DNA of 14,598 nucleotides from Anaerobacillus alkalidiazotrophicus (GCF_001866055.1 NZ_MLQS01000001.1:307203-321800), one strand, 5' to 3'. Shown: positions 7,570 to 14,220, counted from the stretch's first letter. The notes: generated from the letters alone by a model not told the origin. A program made the numbers and translations.

Positions 7570-9795
7570 TTAGCTTGAACAACTTTCACACTCTTCTATC
7601 TCACTAGAAGTTGAACGAACATAATAAGTAGTTTTTAATCCTGCTTTCCATGCTGCTATATGAAGTTCTAACAACTCCTTAGCACGTATCGTATTTTTCA
7701 CATAAATGTTAAATGAGATCGCTTGATCGATGTGTTTTTGTCTTGCACCATTTTGTTTAACACTCCAATGCTGATCGATCATGTGAGCCGGTTTATAGTA
7801 CCAAGTTGTCGTAGCACTCAAATCAGGAGCAGTAACTGGAATTTTATAATTTTTCTTCTCTTCTGAGTATTCTTTTTTAAATATTGGATCAATTGATGCA
7901 GTCGAACCAGCGATGATCGAAGTTGAAGAGTTTGGTGCCACGGCAAGCAAATAACCGTTTCGAATTCCATTATTCATTACTTCAAACTTAAGTTGCTTCC
8001 ATTTCTGTGAGTGATATTCTCTATCATCAAAATATTTACCAGACTCCCATTCAGAGCCTTTAAACATCGGATAAGCACCTTTCTCTTTTGCCAGTTCAAG
8101 ACTTGCCTTTATTGAAAGATAATTAATTTTTTCATATAAATGATCTGAATATTCAACAGCCTCATTTGATTCCCACTTTATTTGTTTTAACGCAAGTAAA
8201 TGATGCCATCCAAATGTTCCTAAACCTACGGCTCGATACTTTTGATTAGTGATCTCAGCTTGCAAGACGTTAATACGGTTTAAATCAATAACATTATCAA
8301 GCATCCTAATTTGAATTGGGATTAATCGTTCTAGAACGTCATCGAGTACTGCTCTAGCCAATGATATTGAGCTCAAATTACATACAACGTAATCACCTGG
8401 CTGCTTTGTTACGATGATTTTTCCGTCTTTTGTGGCCTCTTCCTTTACCGTGGTTGCACTCATATTTTGCATAATCTCTGTACAAAGATTTGATCCGTAA
8501 ATCATCCCAGCATGTTTATTTGGATTTAATCGATTCACTGTATCTCGATAAAACATGTATGGAGTACCTGTTTCTAACTGCGATATCATGATTCGTTTAA
8601 ATATTTCAATTGCAGAGACTACTTCTCGTGATAAAGCTTTGTTTGCAATACATTGTTGATACTTTTCTCGAAAACTCCCCTTACCTTGTTCTTCGTCATA
8701 GTAATCTTCTAAAGAAAAACCCATCACTTGCCGAACTTCATGTGGATCAAATAAATACCATTCTTCTCTTTGTTCCACCATTTCCATAAAACAATCTGGA
8801 ATACAGACGCCGGTAAATAAATCATGTGTCCTAAGCCGCTCGTCGCCATTATTTAATTTTGCATCTAAATAAGAAAAAATGTCTTTATGCCAAACATCTA
8901 AATATACTGCTATTGCGCCTTGACGTTGCCCGAGTTGATCGACACTAACAGCTGTATTATTTAACTGCTTCATCCATGGTAAAACCCCCGATGAGTTCCC
9001 TTTGAACCCCTTAATTGACGAGCCTTTCGCACGAATTTTACCTAAGTATAATCCTAAGCCACCACCGTTTTTACTCACAGTCGCTGCATCTGTGTTACTA
9101 TCAAATATGCCTCTTAAACTATCATCAACTGTATCAATAAAGCAGCTCGATAATTGTCCATAACTTTTTCCTGCATTTGCTAAGGTCGGTGTTGCAACCG
9201 TCATATAAAGATTAGATAAAGCCCAATATGCTTCTTTCACGAATTCTAATCTTTTTTGCTTCGGCTCTTTACTCATTAATGTCATCGCAATGATCAAAAA
9301 ACGTTCTTGTGGAAGTTCATAAATTAACCCTTCATGTGTTTTGGCTAAATAACGATCCGCCAACGTCTTTAACCCAATATATGTAAATAATTGATCATTT
9401 TTAGGAGTAAGATATCTTTCTAATTCATTAATTTCCATTGGGTCATAACTGTTTTTTAGCTCCTTACTATAGATCCCTTTTTCATATAAACTTTCAATGA
9501 GATGATTAAATGATTGATAGATTCGTCCGCCACGATTTCTTTCAACCTGTTTGTATAAAAGCTTTAAATAAAGTTGTGCTGCAATATACGTCCAATCTGG
9601 TTCTTCACTAGAAACTTGATCAAGCGTTTCTAAAATAAGAGTATTTATAATTTTATCCTCATTTTGATCATCCAATTTCTCCAAAATTCGCAAAGATTTT
9701 TCTTCAAAACTTATTCTATTAAGGTTGGGAAATTTATTTATAATATTAGTTATTTCTTCTTCCCATTTTTGTTTATAATCAATAACTGCATTCAA
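7570..9795 (-). CDS. nrdA: Ribonucleotide reductase large (alpha, R1) subunit, class Ia-like
   Basis: 741 residues from a TTG start. Catalytic marks are all present: redox cysteines Cys218 (SSCFID) and Cys472 (VVCNLSS), the Asn436-Leu-Cys438-Thr-Glu440 active-site loop, the radical-transfer pair Tyr724-Tyr725, and the C-terminal thiol shuttle Cys736-x-x-Cys739. The first 70 residues do not show the usual ATP-cone pattern, so feedback by dATP at that site may be missing. The frame is open upstream to an ATG at 9855, but that ATG lies inside the terminator hairpin of the riboswitch. TTG 9795 has GAGAGGTGGA at the right distance, so it is preferred. It is cotranscribed with nrdB. Expression should fall when cobalamin binds the leader and when NrdR binds the promoter region. 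Confidence 0.93.
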   Translation of the reverse strand: MNAVIDYKQKWEEEITNIINKFPNLNRISFEEKSLRILEKLDDQNEDKIINTLILETLDQVSSEEPDWTYIAAQLYLKLLYKQVERNRGGRIYQSFNHLIESLYEKGIYSKELKNSYDPMEINELERYLTPKNDQLFTYIGLKTLADRYLAKTHEGLIYELPQERFLIIAMTLMSKEPKQKRLEFVKEAYWALSNLYMTVATPTLANAGKSYGQLSSCFIDTVDDSLRGIFDSNTDAATVSKNGGGLGLYLGKIRAKGSSIKGFKGNSSGVLPWMKQLNNTAVSVDQLGQRQGAIAVYLDVWHKDIFSYLDAKLNNGDERLRTHDLFTGVCIPDCFMEMVEQREEWYLFDPHEVRQVMGFSLEDYYDEEQGKGSFREKYQQCIANKALSREVVSAIEIFKRIMISQLETGTPYMFYRDTVNRLNPNKHAGMIYGSNLCTEIMQNMSATTVKEEATKDGKIIVTKQPGDYVVCNLSSISLARAVLDDVLERLIPIQIRMLDNVIDLNRINVLQAEITNQKYRAVGLGTFGWHHLLALKQIKWESNEAVEYSDHLYEKINYLSIKASLELAKEKGAYPMFKGSEWESGKYFDDREYHSQKWKQLKFEVMNNGIRNGYLLAVAPNSSTSIIAGSTASIDPIFKKEYSEEKKNYKIPVTAPDLSATTTWYYKPAHMIDQHWSVKQNGARQKHIDQAISFNIYVKNTIRAKELLELHIAAWKAGLKTTYYVRSTSSEIEECESCSS

Positions 9796-9801
9796 GTTAT
9801 A

Positions 9802-9811
9802 TCCACCTCTC
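9802..9811 (-). promoter_or_regulatory. Ribosome binding site of nrdA (TTG start)
   Basis: GAGAGGTGGA on the minus strand ends 6 nt before TTG 9795. It lies just downstream of the terminator, so only read-through RNA carries it. Confidence 0.75.
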
Positions 9812-9839
9812 TCAATTTTTCTTATCTTTCCTAACGTGT

Positions 9840-9867
9840 AAAAAACCCCTTCCAATGCAGAAAGGGG
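9840..9867 (-). terminator. Riboswitch-controlled terminator before nrdA
   Basis: CCCCTT (minus strand, 9867-9862) pairs with AAGGGG (9851-9846) across a 10-nt loop and is followed by six T (9845-9840). It lies between the cobalamin aptamer and the nrdA start. Its 5' arm is also part of the alternative pairing described for 9864-9952. Confidence 0.8.
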
Positions 9868-9966
9868 CTAGAGAAACGGCATAATATAATTTATGAGCAG
9901 GTAATAAACCTCTCAGGTCATTATTCGCACCGTTTCTAGAATCCTAGTCCCCGAAGACTTAGAAAC
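9864..9966 (-). promoter_or_regulatory. Riboswitch expression platform with competing helices
   Basis: Three complementary pieces follow the aptamer on the minus strand: A GTTTCTA (9966-9960), B GGGGACTAG (9952-9944) plus CTAGAAACGG (9939-9930), and C CCGTTTCTCTAGCCCC (9879-9864). B with C gives a long helix with two bulges that captures the terminator's CCCC, an antiterminator. A with the TAGAAAC part of B forms a short hairpin that breaks the antiterminator and frees the terminator. How ligand binding shifts the balance is inferred. Confidence 0.65.
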
Positions 9967-9971
9967 TTGTA

Positions 9972-10152
9972 GGAAAACAGGCAGGTCTCCTGACTTTTGC
10001 TTCACCCTACTTTGAGCCTTCCCATATAAGCACCACAAAAGTGACAATCTTATATAGTGGTTTTCTCATTTCGTCCACAATTACAGTTGCGGGGACAGTT
10101 TCGGATTTTCACCGAATTCCCTATTAAGCCTATATTAGACACCTGTATTTCC
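9972..10152 (-). ncRNA. Cobalamin (B12) riboswitch aptamer, leader of nrdAB
   Basis: Signature parts in order on the minus strand: AGGTGTC, GGCTTAATAGGGAA, a TTCGG/CCGAA hairpin around GTGAAAA, then CTGTCCCCGCAACTGTAA, TGGGAAGGC, and the B12 box GTCAGGAGACCTGCC (9980-9994). The closing stem P1 pairs GGAAATACAGG (10152-10142) with CCTGTTTTCC (9981-9972), leaving one bulged T. All conserved blocks of the family are present in the right order and spacing. It precedes a terminator and the B12-independent ribonucleotide reductase. Such switches normally turn these genes off when adenosylcobalamin is plentiful. Confidence 0.95.
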
Positions 10153-10167
10153 AAAATATCAGTAATA

Positions 10168-10183
10168 TTTCAATATATAGTTT
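10168..10183. promoter_or_regulatory. NrdR box 1
   Basis: A 16-bp site with core CAATATATAG (10171-10180), close to the NrdR consensus ACACWATATATWGTGT. Its centre is exactly 31 bp from that of box 2, about three helical turns, as in known NrdR site pairs. Confidence 0.8.
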
Positions 10184-10198
10184 TGGAGAAAAGGAAAA

Positions 10199-10214
10199 AA
10201 ACTATATATTGTAC
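10199..10214. promoter_or_regulatory. NrdR box 2
   Basis: A 16-bp site with core CTATATATTG (10202-10211), the reverse complement of the core of box 1. The two boxes form 14-bp perfect arms (10171-10184 and 10198-10211). It overlaps the expected transcription start of nrdAB, so binding should repress. Confidence 0.8.
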
Positions 10215-10219
10215 TCGTA

Positions 10220-10248
10220 ATTTTATATTAGTATTCACTATTTTGCAA
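10220..10248 (-). promoter_or_regulatory. Sigma-A promoter of nrdAB
   Basis: TTGCAA (10243-10248), a 17-nt spacer and TAAAAT (10220-10225) on the minus strand. Transcription would start near 10213, upstream of the whole aptamer and at the edge of NrdR box 2. Confidence 0.65.
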
Positions 10249-10278
10249 TTGTTTTGTTTATTCGAGGAATTACTTATA

Positions 10279-10316
10279 AAGCCCTCAGCCACTACTGAAA
10301 AATTAACTAAGGACTT
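10279..10316 (-). terminator. Probable terminator of the cyd operon
   Basis: Arms 10307-10316 and 10279-10288 pair over ten positions, two of them G-U, with an 18-nt loop. On the minus strand TTTATAA follows. It lies 17 bases past the cydB stop; the short T-run makes it a moderate call. Confidence 0.55.
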
Positions 10317-10332
10317 CGTACAACTGTTTTAA

Positions 10333-11361
10333 TTATTTATTACCTTGAGCCTTTGTATAGTCAGCATTAAAAATAAACAAACGGAAGAGCATGAATAAAG
10401 ACGGAATGAGCAATATTAATCCGCTAATAAATGCTATAATTAAGGAAATACCCATCTCGTCACCAGTAATACTTTCATATATCGTTAATTTTGGATAGAG
10501 GATATAAGGTAGATGTGTATAACCATATCCAAAAAAGGCGAATCCGTATTGTAAAGCTACAAAAATAAATGCTGTACCTAAATATCTTTGCTTATAAATC
10601 AACCAGACTGCCCCTATGAAAAATATTAACGATAAAGCAAAAAAGTGGAATTCTCCAACCATTGCCAGAAAGTGTTCCAAATTATGAGTTCGTAACGTTA
10701 AAAAGACTAAGAAACTTAGGAGGATTGTTGGGCCACTCCAAATTAACGTAGCCTTTCTCATCAATTGAAAAGCATCGTTATCTTCTGCTCGCTGTGCGTA
10801 ATATGTTAAAAAGCTAGCACTAATAAATAAAACACTAACAATCGATAATAGAACTACAATCCAAGAATATGTACTGGAAAAAAGTTCAGAAAACAACAAG
10901 TGAACATGGCCACCTTCTTCTACAATAAATCCACCTTCAGATATCGTTAAAACGATTGATAAAGAAGCTGGGATAAACAAACCTGACACACCATACAAAA
11001 ACAAATAGATGCTATTTTCCCTTACCCCATAATTCGCAAATGCATAAAAAGAGCCTCGAATGGCAAGAAGTACTAATGCTATACTTCCTGGGACGAGCAA
11101 TGCTGTCCCATAATAATAGGCAGTGTCAGGAAAAAATCCTATCAAACCAACAAAGAAAAAAACGAGAAAAACGTTGGTTACTTCCCATACCGGAGATAAA
11201 TATCGATCTATTACAACACGAATACTATGCTTTTTATCTGTTACCTTTGCATAAAAAGAATAAAATCCAGCACCAAAATCAATGGATGCAACCATTAAAT
11301 ATCCATAAAGAAAAATCCATAATACGGTGATCCCGATAATTTCAACGGAAATTTCATTCAT
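10333..11361 (-). CDS. cydB: Cytochrome bd-type quinol oxidase subunit II (YthB-like)
   Basis: A 342-residue membrane protein with about eight to nine hydrophobic segments. It opens with the family pattern LYGYLMVASIDFGAGF (residues 18-33) and has SPVWEVTNVFLVFFFVGLIGFFP near 56-78, typical of subunit II. Subunit II supports assembly and haem binding by subunit I and pairs with it in quinol oxidation and O2 reduction. Its length and sequence style fit the Bacillus YthB branch. The start ATG 11361 is 17 nt after the cydA stop, with a G-rich site (GGGGTG) upstream. No cydCD genes are present in the window. The haem type (bd or bb') cannot be told from the sequence. Confidence 0.92.
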   Translation of the reverse strand: MNEISVEIIGITVLWIFLYGYLMVASIDFGAGFYSFYAKVTDKKHSIRVVIDRYLSPVWEVTNVFLVFFFVGLIGFFPDTAYYYGTALLVPGSIALVLLAIRGSFYAFANYGVRENSIYLFLYGVSGLFIPASLSIVLTISEGGFIVEEGGHVHLLFSELFSSTYSWIVVLLSIVSVLFISASFLTYYAQRAEDNDAFQLMRKATLIWSGPTILLSFLVFLTLRTHNLEHFLAMVGEFHFFALSLIFFIGAVWLIYKQRYLGTAFIFVALQYGFAFFGYGYTHLPYILYPKLTIYESITGDEMGISLIIAFISGLILLIPSLFMLFRLFIFNADYTKAQGNK

Positions 11362-11378
11362 TGTAACACCCCACGTTC

Positions 11379-12713
11379 CTATAAAATAATCCCTCTTTTT
11401 TCGATCTCAGTCTCTGCAGATTTTTTTGAAAATAAACGAATTAAAATAACCGGTACTAATAAACCTAAAACGAAATACAAACTTGTAAACAAAATTAGCA
11501 TTTCAAACACTTGTCCTGCTGTCGTGACCGCTTCACCTGTCCTCATAAGACCTACTAAAATCCACGGTTGCCTACCTACTTCAGTCATAATCCATCCTGA
11601 TTCGATAGCAAGCATTGCTAAGGGTCCACCTATAAATATGCCTCGTAATATCCAAGGGTGTAGCGAATTTAATGCTTTGACATAATAAAAAACAAAATAT
11701 AGAACAGCAACAAATGCTAAGAACATTCCACTAAATATCATAATGTTAAAAAAATAATGAATATAAAGTGGGGGCCATAAATCTCTTGGGAAATCATTAA
11801 GTCCTATTACTTCCGCATCAGGGGAATTATAGGCCAATATACTGAGAGCCGCTGGAATTCCAATACCGTATTTTACCTCTAGTGTTTCCTCATCAAGAAT
11901 TCCACCTAAAAGCAATTTAGCTCGGCTTTCTGTCTCAAAATGCCATTCAGCTGCTGCTAGTTTTTCTGGTTGGTACTTGGCTAAATACTTACCAGCGAAA
12001 TCCCCATTTAACATGGTAAAAATCGAAAAAACTAAACAACCTATCATTGAAAGATGTAGTGCCTTTTTATAATAAACGTGACCTTTCCCTTTTAATAAAA
12101 AGTAAGCTGTAATACTTGCCAATACAAATCCTGAAGTTAAATAAGCTGTTGTCAATACGTGTGCAACCTTTGTCGGTGTAGCAGGGTTAAACATCGCAAC
12201 TAATGGTTGTACATTCAAAAATGAGCCATCAACTAATGTGAAGCCTCTTGGTGTATTCATAAATGCATTTACAGTTGTAATAAAAAATGCAGATGCTGAT
12301 GACCCAATTACAACAGGGATGGATAATAACCAATGAAAAATGGGATTAGAAAAACGGTCCCACGTATATATGTAGATCCCTAAAAAAATGGCTTCAAAGA
12401 AAAAGGCAAAAGTCTCCATAAACAATGGTAGTCCAACTAAGTGACCGGCTTTTTGCATAAAACTAGGCCATAATAAGGATAATTGCAAACCTATAATCGT
12501 GCCAGTTACGACGCCAACAGCAACAAGAATTATGTAACCTCTCGTCCACCTCCTTGCTAATAAGATAAAGTATGGATCTTTTCTTTTTATACCAATTAAC
12601 TCGGCTAAACATATATAAAGCGGTAAACCAACACCGATCGTTGCAAAAATAATATGAAATGCTAACGTTATAAATGTAAGTAAACGGCTTAATAATAACG
12701 TATCAAACTCCAA
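11379..12713 (-). CDS. cydA: Cytochrome bd-type quinol oxidase subunit I (YthA-like)
   Basis: 444 residues from a TTG start. By alignment to known CydA patterns, His20 and Met325 are the likely low-spin haem ligands and His185 a high-spin haem ligand. Glu100 and Glu107 (METFAFFFEAIF) are the proton-path acids. Gln248-Pro249, Lys251 and Glu256 belong to the quinol-binding Q-loop. The conserved MTEVGRQPW is near residue 370. The Q-loop is short, as in Gram-positive YthA-type oxidases. AAGGAGG lies 8 nt before TTG 12713 and abuts the cydS stop, which supports this start. The complex oxidises quinol at the membrane and reduces O2, usually with high affinity. Confidence 0.94.
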   Translation of the reverse strand: MEFDTLLLSRLLTFITLAFHIIFATIGVGLPLYICLAELIGIKRKDPYFILLARRWTRGYIILVAVGVVTGTIIGLQLSLLWPSFMQKAGHLVGLPLFMETFAFFFEAIFLGIYIYTWDRFSNPIFHWLLSIPVVIGSSASAFFITTVNAFMNTPRGFTLVDGSFLNVQPLVAMFNPATPTKVAHVLTTAYLTSGFVLASITAYFLLKGKGHVYYKKALHLSMIGCLVFSIFTMLNGDFAGKYLAKYQPEKLAAAEWHFETESRAKLLLGGILDEETLEVKYGIGIPAALSILAYNSPDAEVIGLNDFPRDLWPPLYIHYFFNIMIFSGMFLAFVAVLYFVFYYVKALNSLHPWILRGIFIGGPLAMLAIESGWIMTEVGRQPWILVGLMRTGEAVTTAGQVFEMLILFTSLYFVLGLLVPVILIRLFSKKSAETEIEKRGIIL

Positions 12714-12721
12714 TTTTTATT

Positions 12722-12728
12722 CCTCCTT
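12722..12728 (-). promoter_or_regulatory. Ribosome binding site of cydA (TTG start)
   Basis: A full AAGGAGG on the minus strand, 8 nt before TTG 12713 and directly after the cydS stop codon. It justifies a non-ATG start, since no ATG is suitably placed. Confidence 0.85.
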
Positions 12729-12830
12729 CTACTTATAATTTTCTTTACTTTTTAATGCCCATATAAAGAAAACAATAACTGAAATAAAAACGACAAGTAC
12801 TGGGGCAACCATTATGATAAAAAAATCCAC
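12729..12830 (-). CDS. cydS: CydS-like small subunit of cytochrome bd oxidase
   Basis: A 33-codon ORF with a GTG start, ending 15 nt before cydA. The product has one membrane segment: residues 3-8 FFIIMV, then Ala9-Pro10, a Val/Ile/Phe-rich helix to about residue 26, and the charged tail KSKENYK. As I recall it, Geobacillus CydS is also 33 residues, with FLIM-x-AP near the start, a Ser at 17 and Leu-Lys at 26-27; this ORF matches those places without a gap. CydS stabilises a haem in subunit I of the oxidase. The ribosome binding site is weak (AAAGGG about 10 nt upstream). An ATG upstream at 12849 is in another frame and gives an unrelated peptide. Confidence 0.75.
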   Translation of the reverse strand: MDFFIIMVAPVLVVFISVIVFFIWALKSKENYK

Positions 12831-12870
12831 CTTTACCAAACCCTTTCATTTTTCTTAAATGCATCACTTA

Positions 12871-12900
12871 TTTTTACCGTTATTGGTAAAAGTATGTAAA
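12871..12900 (-). promoter_or_regulatory. Likely promoter of cydSAB with an operator-like palindrome
   Basis: TTTACA (12895-12900), an 18-nt spacer and TAAAAA (12871-12876) on the minus strand. A perfect inverted repeat TTTTACC-GTTATT-GGTAAAA (12872-12891) covers the -10 and the spacer, as a repressor site would. It does not match the Rex or FNR consensus, so the binding protein is unknown. Confidence 0.5.
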
Positions 12901-12950
12901 AAAAGAAAAACACAACTTATTGATGTAAAAAACGATAGAAACATGTTAGA

Positions 12951-12987
12951 TGAAAGGAAAGTCGAAAGATGATAGACTTTCCTTTCA
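12951..12987. repeat. Perfect 13-bp inverted repeat between csxC-like and cyd genes
   Basis: TGAAAGGAAAGTC (12951-12963) and GACTTTCCTTTCA (12975-12987) with an 11-nt loop. No T-run follows on either strand, so it is not a standard terminator. It lies upstream of the cyd promoter. Confidence 0.7.
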
Positions 12988-13048
12988 CACAACTAGAATA
13001 TAAGAATTGCAATAAGCCATTTACGTGTCCCTACTTTAATTCTAAAGA

Positions 13049-13082
13049 AAAACCTAAGGCTTAAGAATAAGCCCTAGGTTTT
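13049..13082 (-). terminator. Terminator of the spore-surface protein gene
   Basis: Arms 13049-13062 and 13069-13082 pair over 14 positions with one mismatch and a 6-nt loop, with five T following on the minus strand. It starts four bases past the stop codon. Confidence 0.85.
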
Positions 13083-13086
13083 ACGG

Positions 13087-13869
13087 TTATTTTTTTGAGT
13101 CTACATTCATTTGTTGCTTTTGTAATACTTTTAGCTTAATTTCTACCACCATTTTTTCTTCGATTTTCGTAAATGTACCTTCTTCGAAAGGTGCCTTAAT
13201 GCATTCGCCTCTTTGGTTGTATACTTGGCCCATTTTACGATCTAATGATTCATCGTATTGAATAAAACGGCTAGAAAGTAGCTCACAATATGGTAACTCG
13301 TTAAATTCCTCGCCACTAAACTGGTCAAATTGTGATAAGTCTCCTGAAAGTAGATGTTCTTTTGATGAGAAACCAGCTGGAAGCTCAGACTTAGTAAAGA
13401 ACGTAAATGTTTGATCCTGTGGTCCAAATGAAAACTGAGGTTTTCTAATATAATCAATTTCTGTAACAGCATTAAATGGAACGTCAATTGTTAGTGATCG
13501 AATACTAGAAATAACAGCATCTTTTGTTCCATATTTAGGTGTCGCATATTGAATGTTTTTACGGACAAAACCTGCTAAAAATAGTTTGTTTGTTGGTAAT
13601 AATAAGCGGCATTGTGTTATTTTCAAATTTTTCTTGATATTCTTTATTTCTAGTACTGGTTCTGGAAACTCAATCTTAGGATTTAATTCTAGCTGTACAA
13701 CTGTTTCTGCTAAAACAACCGGAACTTTAACAGTTGCCTTTCCAGTAATAACATCTGGATCAACATTATGATTACTAACTTTTGGTGAAAGAGCATTTTT
13801 TTGCTTCATTGGCTGGTAGTTAAAAAATGGCGGTGCCGGTTTTTTTCCATGATTTCTTTTATCTGACAT
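13087..13869 (-). CDS. CsxC-like spore surface (exosporium/coat) protein
   Basis: 260 residues, no signal peptide. The basic, Pro-containing N-terminus (1-40) leads into a beta-rich body. Stretches typical of the CsxC family as I know it are KVPVVLAETVVQLEL (48-62), ITQCRLLLPTNKLFLAGFVRKN (84-105), NIQYATP, HLLSGDLSQFDQF, FNELPYCELLSSRFIQYDE and the final EKMVV-x-x-KLKVLQKQQ. Family members are exosporium or coat proteins of Bacillus and Clostridium spores. The ribosome binding site is the full AAGGAGGTGA, 6 nt before ATG 13869. A sigma-K-like promoter lies at 13898-13924, consistent with late mother-cell expression. It is a single-gene unit. The family name is recalled rather than searched. 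Confidence 0.75.
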   Translation of the reverse strand: MSDKRNHGKKPAPPFFNYQPMKQKNALSPKVSNHNVDPDVITGKATVKVPVVLAETVVQLELNPKIEFPEPVLEIKNIKKNLKITQCRLLLPTNKLFLAGFVRKNIQYATPKYGTKDAVISSIRSLTIDVPFNAVTEIDYIRKPQFSFGPQDQTFTFFTKSELPAGFSSKEHLLSGDLSQFDQFSGEEFNELPYCELLSSRFIQYDESLDRKMGQVYNQRGECIKAPFEEGTFTKIEEKMVVEIKLKVLQKQQMNVDSKK

Positions 13870-13897
13870 AAACTATCACCTCCTTACGTGTTTGTTA

Positions 13898-13924
13898 TAG
13901 TTTATGTCCACATAAATATTGAGT
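13898..13924 (-). promoter_or_regulatory. Sigma-K-type sporulation promoter
   Basis: On the minus strand, CATAAACTA (13898-13906) fits the -10 rule CATAnnnTA exactly. AC (13923-13924) lies 16 nt upstream, as the sigma-K -35 requires. The short consensus could match by chance, but the downstream gene is a spore-surface type. Confidence 0.6.
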
Positions 13925-13994
13925 ATAGGTTACTTAAATAGATACAAGCACTAATTAGTAATTAACTAACGAATTCACTAGTAACAAAAATACC

Positions 13995-14220
13995 TGTTTA
14001 AATAAAGCTGAACTTCAATCAGTGGGGGTTTTCCTTCATCCCCCACTGATTGTTAGTTCAACTTATACCACGGGCATAAGAATAACTAATCATCAGCTTC
14101 ACTGATGAAAGTTATTCTATATCGGACCTTTAGGGGCAGTTTATCCTCCACCTAAACTTCTCGATTTTCTTACGTTTTGAGGTGGGGGTCTTACTTGCCC
14201 CTTAAGAGTGGGATAAACCA
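13995..14220. ncRNA. Gene-free block of nested inverted repeats; putative structured RNA or IS200/IS605 remnant
   Basis: The strongest stem is CAATCAGTGGGGG (14016-14028) with CCCCCACTGATTG (14040-14052), extended by TGAACT/AGTTCA (14009-14014, 14055-14060). A second hairpin has AGAATAACT/AGTTATTCT (14079-14087, 14110-14118) enclosing TCATCAG/CTGATGA. A third unit has AGGGGCA/TGCCCCT (14132-14138, 14196-14202) enclosing CCTCCACCT/AGGTGGGGG. GTTTATCC/GGATAAAC (14139-14146, 14211-14218) would add a pseudoknot. No ORF fits. Ends of IS200/IS605 elements and their TnpB or IscB guide RNAs look like this, but no transposase or nuclease gene is in the window. The active strand is unknown; the minus strand matches the neighbours. 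Confidence 0.5.

Noticed and set aside
10144..10160. Riboswitch leader as a possible independent regulatory small RNA gene
   Set aside because: The terminator before nrdA would produce a short leader transcript, but nothing in the sequence indicates a separate function.
10057..10332. Open frame of 91 codons on the plus strand
   Set aside because: It lies antisense to the cobalamin aptamer, NrdR boxes and nrd promoter, has no family resemblance, and is best explained as chance.
12847..12849. ATG upstream of cydS with an open frame
   Set aside because: It reads in another frame and yields an unrelated peptide lacking a membrane helix; the CydS pattern is in the GTG 12830 frame.
13955..13969. 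Inverted repeat TTAGT-AATTA-ACTAA resembling the doxX operator
   Set aside because: The spacer is 5 bp instead of 4, the core differs, and no suitable promoter lies beside it; in AT-rich DNA this can arise by chance.
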